From Ophiosphaerella korrae (taxonomy: Eukaryota; Ascomycota; Dothideomycetes; Pleosporales; Phaeosphaeriaceae): 28,573 bases of DNA. The stretch is taken from contig JALNQF010000461.1 in the NCBI GenBank assembly GCA_028456385.1, positions 1 through 28,573 on the forward strand, given 5' to 3'. The notes below the pieces were generated by a model. It was not told the DNA's origin, did no database searches, and saw nothing but the letters and a program-made list of their open reading frames with translations. Shown in pieces: positions 20,036-28,573 of this stretch. How positions within the stretch are numbered: position 1 is the stretch's first letter; every line of letters starts with the position of its first letter. Made by a program: the position numbers and the translations under genes.

Positions 20036-20495
20036 TGTAACTAGCTTCTTGTTATTAACTATAAGTACCTATCTAGAGGGTTAGTAGATTATAAAGTAAT
20101 AGTAAAAGCTTATATTAAGATCTATAATAACTATAAACAATAGAAGATGTTTTGTAACTATCTTGTATTAGTATTCTATAGTTAAAAGATTGAATTTGCT
20201 AATACTATCCTAATAATATATATTCTTACTATCTATATAGTAATGTAGTCTTAGCGACTTTGCTGCTTCGTAATTACTAAGATCGCGAATTTATAAATTT
20301 ATTACATAATAGCTTTATAACTTTGTATTTACTAAGATTATAAATTTACAAATTTATTACATGTCTTAATTGTAGTTAGTTTCCTAATTAGTCTTGTTAT
20401 CTCCTAGGTTGTTACTCTACTTGTCCTATACTTTGTGTATAGCTAGGCGTAGACTAATTAGCTCTATCTTGATTTCTCTTGTTACTACTATAACA
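20036..20495 (-). repeat. D 3' LTR (460 bp)
   Basis: On the + strand it begins TGTAACTAGC and ends ACTATAACA. The centre holds a roughly 52-bp tandem repeat with TTTACTAAGATYRYGAATTTA (about 20262-20362). The first 200 and last 150 bp are homologous to the A LTR. Confidence 0.93.
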
Positions 20496-20889
20496 CTATT
20501 CCCTCTTCTACGTAGTCCTTTAATTCTCTATACTAGAGCTAAGGTTATTAATCCTATTTCTTTGTTAATCTCTAGTTCCTTATTACTCCCTATACTATCT
20601 TATTCTTAGCGCAACAAACTTCTTCTTGTAGCTCCTATTATTTATAATAGGGTTAAGATATTTCCTTGTTATTATTGTGCTAAGCTTAGCCTTACATACC
20701 TTATATCCTTAAATAATAGTAAATATTGCAATAAATATATTCTTGCTAATATTTAGTATAAATATATTTCTTCTAGGGTTTTGTTAGCTAAGTATAAGTG
20801 TTCGATTTCTACGTAGTCTCTTTTTACTAAATTGTATAGGGCGAGCTATTAATAGAGCTTAAGTAAAATTATTGTTATAGCTTACTATA
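20496..20889 (-). other. 3' untranslated region of D with polypurine tract
   Basis: The complement of CTATTCCCTCTTC (20496-20508) is a purine tract directly before the LTR on the minus strand. A 71-codon open frame on the + strand (20394-20609) begins inside the LTR and has no recognised content. Confidence 0.65.
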
Positions 20890-21171
20890 GCTAAAGCTAA
20901 GTACAAGTTAACTCTTTATAAGCTAGTAGAGCTTTATTCTTATATTAAGCGTCTTTGTAAGATAAAAGCTTATAATAACGCTAAGTTATCTAAATAGTCT
21001 CGTGCCTTAGAGGCTAAGTTAGATTTAGATAATATAGTAGAGGCTGCTCTAGCTCCTATCTTGTTAGGCGCTCCTATTGCCTCTCTATCTAGTAGTAGTA
21101 CTATTAGTTTTTTTAGTTTGCTGCTAGGCGCTCTAGAGGGTTTTAACTTTAGAACTCCTCTAGTTTCTTAA
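20890..21171 (+). pseudogene. Antisense frame downstream of pol in D
   Basis: 94 codons with one internal TAG (after AKLSK) end at TAA 21169. It begins AKAKYKLTLYKLVELYSYI and contains RALEAKLDLDNIVEAALAPI and a Ser-rich stretch before LLLGALEGFNF. Compared with C it differs at scattered residues, many conservative, while the stop after the KLSK motif is shared with A and C, so that position was probably Gln in the ancestor. It is convergent with pol. Confidence 0.55.
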
Positions 21172-22430
21172 AGTAATTAAGATTATCCTCTAGTTCCTAT
21201 ATCTTTTCCTATAGTTATCCTTTTTCGTCTATACCTATCTATTCTACTAAGTAGTAGTTTCTTCTATTACAGAACTAGTATTATAAGATTTCTTTAATTT
21301 CCTATTCTTTATATTCTCTATACGTATCTACTTTATATACTAGTAGTTTTACTTCTTATAGTACTTGTTCTAGTAAGGCTATGTAGAATATTAGGTGTAT
21401 CTTTATTTTATTTAGTAGCTTTAATTTAAATATAACTAGTATAACTTTTTTTTTAACTTTGTATAGTTTTATCTTAACGTAGTCTAGTTTTAAACTTAGT
21501 TGTTTACTTTTAATATTTTTTCGTACTAACTATACTTTTTCTCCCTTTCTAAATTAGGGTCCTTTTTTATATTTCTTGTTATAGTATTTTGTTATTTAAT
21601 TATATAGGAACTCTATATCCTATCTTAGTTAATTGTGTATATCTTTAAGTTTATTAGCAAAGTTTTCTCCTCTTAAGGACTAAGATATCTAATCTCTTAG
21701 TATCTAGTATATATTAGGCTCGAATCTATAGTTTGCAAAGAAAAGTAATATTCTAGTTACTATATTCTTTACGCTATTGTATGCTAACTGTACTATAGGT
21801 AGTAGTTATACCTAGTTATTCTAGTTGTAGTTAAGGTAGTATCTTAGGTATTATTCTACTATTTAATTTATTCGCTCTAATTATCTATCTATTTATAGGT
21901 AATATACTATAGACATCGTATATTATATTCCTAATTACGCTATTATTATTCTCTATAGTTTTAATATAAATCGTATATCTCTATCTATAATAATCTTATC
22001 TAGTAGTCTATATTAACTAATTACAGTTCTTAGAATCTAGTGTATAGTAACCTCTATCCTACTTTTTTCTTTATATAGTTTAAAGTATATATACTTTATA
22101 AGTTTATCTACTATTATTAAGATTCTATTATATTTAACTCCTAATATTAGGTCCTTAGACTTAGGTAGTTTCGTAATAAAGTCTATTATAATAACTCCCT
22201 ATAGTTATTCTAGTACTTCTACTATTTATAATATTCTATATAGTACGTATCTACTATATTTATTTCTCTAGTATTCTATATAGTCTCGTAGTACTTCTAT
22301 TACTAATTATCTTACTTTTAGAATATAGTAGTCTTGTAGTAGTCTATCTAATGTTTTTTTAATACCTTAGTAACTATATACTAGTAATTTATAGAATTAT
22401 TGTATAAATTCTCTTTAAATCTTCCTTAGA
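21172..22430 (-). pseudogene. Integrase and chromodomain of D
   Basis: The minus strand is collinear with 7310-8575 of A. Chromodomain remnants lie at about 21175-21310, the integrase C-terminal part at about 21360-21620, the catalytic core at about 21700-22200 and the degraded zinc-binding part at about 22260-22400. Confidence 0.83.
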
Positions 22431-22639
22431 ATATATATTCTTCTATAGGCTTATATAAGTTCTTCTTAGATTTCTAGTTTACTTATTTCTTTAGATACTT
22501 TCTTTGTTGTTTTCTAAATCTATTTATTTAGCTCGCTACTCGTCCTTTTAAGTATTACGGCTATTTTAGGTATATTTAGGACTAAGTGTCCTTCTTCGTT
22601 CTTAACTAAAACTATACTAGTAGCGCTTACTTCTTCTTG

Positions 22640-23035
22640 TAAGTCTAGTCTTCTACTAAGGGCGTTTATAAATTAATTGTCTTTCCCTTTTATATATATA
22701 ATTTCTATATTAAATATTAATAGAAATTCCTACTATCTTATATAGTACTATAATAGCTCTTTATTTATTATAAATCCTATAAGATTCTTATAATCTATAT
22801 AAACCTTTGTCTAATACTTTACTCCTTATAAGTATACTCTCTATTGTTTAAATACTTTATAGATTGCTAGTATTTCTTTGTTATAGATTAAGTAATTAAG
22901 TTCTACTATTTTTATCTTCTTAGAGAAGTATTCGACTAGATACTCTTTCTTAGTTTCTAGGTCTTCTTGTATTAGTACTATTCTATAGACTAAATTAGAT
23001 ACATCTATTTTTACTACTACTAGTAGGTCTAGGTT
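22640..23035 (-). pseudogene. RNase H domain of D
   Basis: On the minus strand VKIDVSNLVYRIVLIQED-like sequence lies at about 22965-23020, and DALSRRLDL-like sequence at about 22635-22665, matching A in order and spacing. Confidence 0.85.
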
Positions 23036-23039
23036 TTAT

Positions 23040-23860
23040 ATCTTAATAACTAGGTTTTCTATAAACTTTTTCTTAATCTTGTTAAATACTTTATTATATT
23101 CTTTTATCTATTTAAATAGTATATCTTTCTTTATAAGTCTTATTATTAGTTCTATATCTTTAGACTATCTTACTATTAACTTTCTATAAAAGTTAGCTAG
23201 CCTATAAAACTATTATACCTCTTTTAGGTTTCTTAGTGTTAGCTATTCGTTAATTAATTTAATCTTTTCTAGGTTAATCTTAATTTTTCCTAGTTTAATA
23301 ATAAATCTAAAGAAATCTATTTCTTTTATATAGAACTCGCATTTTCTTATCTTAAGAAATAGTTTGTTTTCTACTAGTTTCTCTAGTACCTTATATATAT
23401 ATTGCACGTATTCTTCCTCTATTTTTAAGAATATAAGGATGTCGTCTAAGTATACAAATATAAATATATCTAAGTACTCTCTTAGTACTATGTTAATTCT
23501 TTCTTAGAATACTACTAGTATATTCGTTAAGCTAAATAGTATAACTAGATATTTGTATAGTCTATACTATATTCTAAACGCTATTTTCTATTTATCTCTT
23601 TTTTTAATTCTAATCTAGTAGTATGCGTTCTAGATATCTAGTTTTGTAAAGATTTTTACTCTTTATAGTCTATCTTATATTCTATCTATTTATAGTAGTA
23701 GGTATTAGTTCTTATTTATAATTACGTTAGTTTTCCTAAAATCTATATAGAGTCTCTTATTACTTATTCCCTTTTTGTCTATAAATATAAGTCTATATAC
23801 TACTAAGGATTTAGATTCTCTTATCTATCCTTTTTCTATTACTTTTTAGATAAATATTCG
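23040..23860 (-). pseudogene. Reverse transcriptase domain of D
   Basis: The minus strand carries the RT blocks in order. The active site codons at 23452-23441 read TAC TTA GAC GAC, so YLDD is intact, followed by ILIF. Stops at Trp and Gln positions still interrupt the frame elsewhere, so no functional product is possible. Confidence 0.9.
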
Positions 23861-24279
23861 TTTAATCTTAGATTCTTCTTCTATTTTTTAGTAGACTAGG
23901 CTCTATCCTAAGTTTTTACCTTCTTCTAGTTCTATCGCTAAATCTTATAGTTAATATTCTAGAAGGTAATCTTCTAGCTCTATAAGCTATTTTTCTTATT
24001 TCTTATATTTTTTAGGAAATTCTCCTTTATAGGTGTTTATATTAGCCTTTAATATATCTATTCTATAGTAATTCATCTTTCTTATTCTCTAATTAATATA
24101 TAGGTTTGTTATCTATAACTATAGTATACCTAATATTATATCTTGTTTATTATTAATTGTCGTTATATCTATAACTATATTCTTAATTTCTAGTCCTTCT
24201 AACCTTAGTATTAAAGGTACTGTCTTAAACTATATAGGTTCCTAGAATAGTTTTCTTTTAATTATACTTAATTATTAAA

Positions 24280-24420
24280 GGTATTTCTTTATTATATACT
24301 TTATTCCTTATATTTCTACAAACTTCTTAGATATAAAGTTTCTTGTAGCTCTACTATTAATTATTAATTATACTTTCTTTCCTTAGTATATACCTATTTT
24401 TGTAATATATAGGCCTCTTA
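24280..24420 (-). pseudogene. Aspartic protease active-site region of D
   Basis: On the minus strand VQLIINSRATRNFI-like sequence lies at about 24338-24375. The catalytic Asp is Asn, as in A. The rest of the domain extends to about 24050. Confidence 0.78.
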
Positions 24421-25500
24421 TACCTTCTAGTTATTCTTGCTTAGGTAGTTTTATAAATTGTCTATCTTTTTAGGGCTATAGCCCTATTTTAAGTTTGTAC
24501 TCTTTATATTTTAGATATTTGTTGTACTTATATTTATACTATAGTCCTCTTTAGACGCATTTCTTAGATAGTTTTAGTCTAGGTCTTACTACTAAGTATC
24601 TATCTTCTAGGATTATTTCTTATCCTTAGATATCTTCTACTATAACTACTCTTATATAGTTATAGCTTCTTCTTTATATAAGCTATATATTGTTATTTAC
24701 TTTAGGGTTTCTATATATAATGTAATTCTTGTCTAGGTATAATATTTATAATACTTTAAAGTATACTAGGTGTTCTAGATCTATTATTTTGTTATCCTCT
24801 TCTTAGTACTTATCTTTTCTAGGTGTGTCTATAGTTAGGATATAGTACGCTACTAGTACTCTTAGTGTATAGGCTTTATTAATCTATTATATTTTTCTTG
24901 TAAGGTACTACTACTCTTTTTATATAGGTATTCTTCCTACTATAACTATATATTGTTTTATCTATTCTTAGAATAGTATAAACTTTATTTCTTTAGGATT
25001 GCGTTCTTTCTAGTCTTTATACGCTTTCTCTATACTTATAACTATTAAGTATATCTAAATAAATTTCTATTCTTTATTTTGTTCCTCTATATCTATTGTA
25101 GTATAGCTATTGTAGCTATATATATCTAGCTAGGTGTACTCTATACCTCTTATATTAACTTATTTCTTGCTTTCTTATAGTCCTTTAGAGGAAGCTGTAG
25201 TAGTCTCTTTATCTTATACCTATCCTTTAGCCTAGATTAATAGTACTAGGGACTCTTCTCTTTCTAGGTCTTCTACTAGTAGGTCTATTACGTATACTAT
25301 TTCTTCTAGCTACGCTTTTATTCTATTTTCTTTTATTATAGCTACTTTATATCTCTATTTCTATAGGAACTATACTACTCTCTACTTACTAGAAAGATAT
25401 ATATAGTAGTTATTATTATAATAAAAGGTCTAATAGAGTATTGTATATTATACTTCTTTACTCCTAGCTACCTTCTTGTAAGGTTTAGCCTATACTTATA
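24421..25500 (-). pseudogene. Long gag-protease spacer of D
   Basis: It is collinear with 4270-5330 of A on the opposite strand, about 350 codons without a recognised domain. Confidence 0.55.
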
Positions 25501-25559
25501 GTGCTTCCTTCTTTTTCTTAGTTGTTTTTAACTAAGTTTCTTTATCTTTCTTAAGGTCT

Positions 25560-26640
25560 TTACTTTTATAGTCTTTTACAAAGTATCTAGGTTTCTTATA
25601 TTTATAATATACTATATCCTTCCTCTTTTATAATTAGTAGTCTTTCGCGTAGTAGCCTTTTTTACTATAGTTAAAGTACGTAAAGTCTTTATTTTTATTT
25701 TTCTTCTTATCTTTATTTATATTAAGGATTATTAGGTCTCCTTTATTATAGTTCTAGGTGTAACCTCTATATTTATTCTTTTTCTATTCTTAGAGGTTAT
25801 TATTAATTTATATTACCTATTACTTTAGGGCTTCTAGTGTCCTAGATTTTTCTATATATATTATTTTGTATTAAATTTTAGAGTTTAGTCCTTATTTAAA
25901 TTATAATATAAAGGCTAACTCGTTTTACTCTATATTTTATAATAGTTATTTAAACTATAATATATATTCTAGAATACTCTTGCTTTGTATAAGCCTTTTA
26001 AGTTTCTCTTTAGCTTGTTAGGTAATATCTATATCCCTAAATACTACTCTTATTCGTTTAGTAAAGTATTTATAACTTCTAAAAATAGCTCTAGTCTTAT
26101 CCTTCTAGGTTATTAGAGAGTGTATTGTGTAGTCTATCTAGTAAGGCTTATACTATCTTATTGTATCTTCTTTAAGGTATAGTCTAATATATATTACCTT
26201 TTTCTCTTCTATATTAAAGTGTAGTACTTGTACATCTATCTAGAGCTATACTAATACTATAAAGGGTCTTAATTTTTCCCTTATTCTATTAAACTTCTTA
26301 AGGATAGGTATCTTTAGTAGTTTCTTTTTCGCGCTTATCTCTAGTCTTTAGGTAATTAGTTCTATCTAGTTCTAGCCTTTAATAATAGCCTTAATTTATA
26401 CTTTGTTTTACTTTGCGTAGTATTAAAGCTCCTTATTCTATATTTCTAATATATTAATTACTATCTTTATATCTTCTTTGTCTAAGATTAGGTTGTTAAT
26501 TTAGTCCTTAATTATTTCCTACGTAGTACTATTAGACTTATAACTACTCTTAGGTGCTTTACTTATTTGTTTAGTTAAACTTTCTACTATCGTGTTAGCT
26601 AGACTGTGCGCTACTTACGCTTTACTTCTTGTAATAACTA
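25560..26640 (-). pseudogene. gag: Gag of element D with two zinc knuckles
   Basis: The knuckle region (25571-25687) is the reverse complement counterpart of 4054-4170 in A. Here the Cys and His ligands are mostly Tyr codons. The gag core and coiled-coil-like N-terminus extend to about 26630. The leader next to the 5' LTR (26600-26652) is similar to that of A. Confidence 0.82.
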
Positions 26641-26652
26641 AATTAGCAAAGG

Positions 26653-27112
26653 TATAACTAGCCTCCTATTATTAACTATAGGTACCTATCTAGAAAGTTA
26701 GTAGATTGTAAGGTAATAGTAAAAGCTTGTGTTAGGATTTACAATAACTATAAATAATAGAAGATATTTCGCAACTATCTTGTATTAGCGTTCTATAGTT
26801 AAAGGATTGAATTTACTAATACTATCCTAATAATGTGCATTCCTACTATCTATATAGTAATATAGTCTTAGCAACTTTACTACTTCGTAATTACTAAGAT
26901 CGCGAATTTACAAATTTATTACATAATAGCTTCGCAACTTTGTATTTACTAAGATCGCGAATTTACAAATTTGTTACGTGTCCTAATTGTAGTTAGTTTC
27001 CTAATTAGTCTCGTTATCTCCTAGGTTATTACCTTACTTATCCTATGCTTCGTGTGTAGCTAGGCGTAGACTAATTAGCTCTATCTCGATTTCTCTTGTT
27101 ACTACTATAACA
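26653..27112 (-). repeat. D 5' LTR (460 bp)
   Basis: It is the same length as 20036-20495 and has fewer RIP-type changes (for example GATCGCGAATTTACAAATTT kept in both internal repeats). It begins TATAAC (from TGTAAC) and ends ATAACA on the + strand, followed by ATCCT. Confidence 0.93.
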
Positions 27113-28317
27113 ATCCTTCTATAGGCTTATACAAATCCTTTTTAGATTTCTAGTTTTTCTATTTCTTTAGATACTTCTTACGTTATTTTCTAAATCTATT
27201 CGTCTAGCTCGCTACTCTTTCTTTTAAGTATTATAGCTATTTTAAGTATATTTAGGACTAAGTATCCTTCTTTATTCTTAACTAGAACTATACTAGTAGC
27301 GTTTACTTCTTCTTATAGGTCTAGTCTTCTACTAAGGGCGTCTATAAATTAGTTGTCTTTCCCTTTTATATATATAATTTCTAGGTTAAATATTAATAAG
27401 AATTCTTACTATCTTATATAGTATTATAATAGTTCTTTGTTTAGTATAAATCCTATAAGGTTCTTATAGTCTATATAGACCTTTGTTTAGTACTTTACTC
27501 TTTATAGGTATACTCTCTATTATTTAAATACTTTATAGATTACTAGTATCTCTTTATTATAGATTAAGTAGTTAAGCTCTACTAGCTTTATTTTCTTAGA
27601 GAAGTATTTAACTAAGTATTCTTGTTTAGTCCTTAGGTTTTCCTGTATTAGTGCTATTCTATAGACTAAGTTAGATACATCTATTTTTACTATTACTAGT
27701 AGGTCTAGGTTATATATTCTAATAACTAGGTTTTTTATAAACTTTCTTTTAATCTTATTAAATACCTTATTATATTCCTTTATCTATTTAAATAGTGTAT
27801 CTTTCTTTATAAGTTTTATTATAAGTTCTATATTTTTAGACTATATTACTATTAACTTTCTATAAAAATTTGCTAACTTATAAAATTGTTGTACTTCTTT
27901 TAGGTTTTTTAGTGTTAGCTATTTGTTAATTGTCTTAATCTTTTCTAGATTAATCTTAATATTTCCTAGTTTAATAATAAATCTAAGGAAATCTATTTCT
28001 TTTATATAGAACTCGCATTTCCTTATTTTAAGGAATAGCTTATTTTCTACTAGTTTGTCTAATACCTTATATATATATTGTATATATTTATCTTCTATTT
28101 CTAAGAATATAAGGATATTATCTAGGTATATAAATGTAAATACGTCTAAGTACTCTCTTAGTACTATATTAATACTTTCTTAGAAGTCTACTAGTGCGTT
28201 TGTTAATCTAAAAAATATAACTAAGTATTTATATAGTCTATATTGTATTCTAAACGCTGTTTTCTATTTATTACCTTTCTTAATTCTAATCTAGTAGTAG
28301 GCGTTTTAGATATCTAG
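27113..28317 (-). pseudogene. RNase H and truncated RT of C
   Basis: It continues C after D. RNase H blocks lie at about 27320-27700. RT extends from about 27720 to the break at 28317. The active site codons at 28128-28117 read YLDN. The sequence stops within the RT domain, at the LDI-NAYY block, where D and A continue with the KATIFTK-type block. Confidence 0.85.
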
Positions 28318-28527
28318 TTGTAAGGGAGTTATCCCTTATATCTCTTATTTTCGCACTAATGTTAGTAAGTTTGCAACTTACTAACATAGCAAACTTACTA
28401 ATATCGCAAACTTACTAACATTGCGAACTTACTAATATGTTAGTAAGTTTACAACTTACTAACATTCAACTACCTTTCTACTTTTAGTTAGCGCTTAGTA
28501 GGCTACTAGGTATATATACCTAGTACT
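28318..28527 (-). repeat. Right terminal inverted repeat of X
   Basis: It is the reverse-complement partner of 3-256, with the inner end TTGTAAGGGAGTTATCCC and the outer end ACTAGGTATATATACCTAGTACT. The palindrome lies at 28504-28525. It has fewer TTAGTAAGTT units than the left copy. TA follows at 28528-28529. Confidence 0.8.
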
Positions 28528-28529
28528 TA

Positions 28530-28573
28530 CTTAGATAGCTTTATCTACTATTTACTCTTTTTAGTTAATTATT
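28530..28573. other. Flank outside X
   Basis: 44 bp of AT-rich sequence, the only part of the window outside X. Nothing is recognisable in it. Confidence 0.4.

Larger units (their letters stand above)
20036..27112 (-). mobile_element. Ty3/gypsy element D (A family), full length
   Basis: This 7,077-bp element has two 460-bp LTRs (20036-20495 and 26653-27112) and a perfect ATCCT duplication (20031-20035 and 27113-27117). On the minus strand it has gag with two knuckles, spacer, protease, RT, RNase H, integrase and chromodomain, all collinear with A. An antisense frame lies on the + strand. Its RT active site is still YLDD, unlike the other copies. It is inserted in C and is therefore younger than C. 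Confidence 0.94.
17085..28317 (-). mobile_element. Ty3/gypsy element C (A family), split and 5'-truncated
   Basis: It consists of 17085-20035 and 27113-28317, with D inserted between. On the minus strand the order is RT (truncated), RNase H, integrase, chromodomain, antisense frame (+ strand), polypurine tract, 3' LTR. The 3' LTR is itself split by a solo LTR. The 5' LTR, gag, protease and the first RT blocks are absent: the element stops at 28317 against the right TIR of X. TGTAATAGG at 17085 is the LTR end. Confidence 0.87.
1..28529. mobile_element. Outer TIR-bounded element X (composite, nested)
   Basis: The sequence from position 3 inward and the reverse complement of the sequence ending at 28527 are near-identical for over 200 bp. 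Both are bordered by TA (1-2 and 28528-28529), the target duplication typical of the Tc1/mariner/pogo superfamily. All other elements of the window lie between these ends. No transposase can be assigned to X itself: the pogo transposase at 725-2270 belongs to a separate insertion with its own termini. X is probably a short, possibly non-autonomous DNA transposon inflated by retrotransposon insertions. Only 223 bp of presumed X interior (257-479) remain. That X could move as a 28.5-kb unit is not shown. The window starts at the TA, so no left flank is available to confirm the duplication. Confidence 0.6.

Noticed and set aside
20394..20609. 71-codon open frame on the + strand
   Set aside because: It begins inside the D LTR and runs into untranslated sequence; it is Leu/Ser/Ile-rich by composition and has no motif.
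17085..28317. Centromere or telomere
   Set aside because: No telomeric repeat is present. A RIPed transposon nest can form a centromere in fungi, but sequence alone cannot show it.
1..28573. Mitochondrial, apicomplexan or bacterial AT-rich genome
   Set aside because: The AT bias comes with specific loss of CA/TG and with nested eukaryotic chromodomain Ty3/gypsy and pogo elements, which fits nuclear fungal DNA with RIP.
1..28573. Alternative genetic code with reassigned TAA and TAG
   Set aside because: Stops coincide with Trp as well as Gln positions, and catalytic Asp, Cys and His codons are also altered in the same mutational direction, so decay explains them.

Overview
The window looks like a gene-free, AT-rich block of repetitive DNA from a filamentous ascomycete that practises, or practised, repeat-induced point mutation (RIP). 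CA and TG dinucleotides are strongly depleted and TA enriched (positions 10021-10080 hold no CA or TG and 14 TA). No intact reading frame of useful length survives, and the stops fall where CAA/CAG (Gln) or TGG (Trp) would be expected in known retroelement motifs. I cannot name the species. I see no host gene, rRNA or tRNA.

Almost every base can be assigned to nested mobile elements. (1) An outer DNA-transposon-like element X has long inverted termini (3-256 and 28318-28527) flanked by TA on both sides. It encloses everything else. (2) A Ty3/gypsy element B (+ strand) starts at 480. Its 5' LTR is split twice: by a 1,858-bp Fot1/pogo transposon (497-2354, TA duplication, 60-bp perfect inverted termini) and by a second Ty3/gypsy element A (2661-9686, + strand, 429-bp LTRs, CTATA duplication). 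B internal sequence runs to 15696 and its 3' LTR to about 16136. (3) A 3' fragment E of an A-family element (16141-17084, + strand) is cut by element C (17085-20035 and 27113-28317, minus strand). C's 3' LTR carries a 558-bp solo LTR of another family (17159-17716, AAAAG duplication). C is split by element D (20036-27112, minus strand, 460-bp LTRs, ATCCT duplication). C is cut off inside its RT domain, directly against the right terminus of X.

A, B and D each keep the order gag (zinc knuckle), long spacer, protease, reverse transcriptase, RNase H, integrase, chromodomain. They are therefore chromoviral Ty3/gypsy elements. A, C, D and E belong to one family; B is a different family. In all four elements with a 3' region (A, B, C, D) an antisense frame of 93-99 codons lies between pol and the 3' LTR, convergent with pol, with few stops.

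The most interesting points are that antisense frame, the 28.5-kb TIR/TA structure of X, the exchange of the central LTR module between related elements (palindrome cluster in A, tandem repeat in C and D), and the breakpoints at 16136 and 28318 that show deletion or recombination after the insertions.
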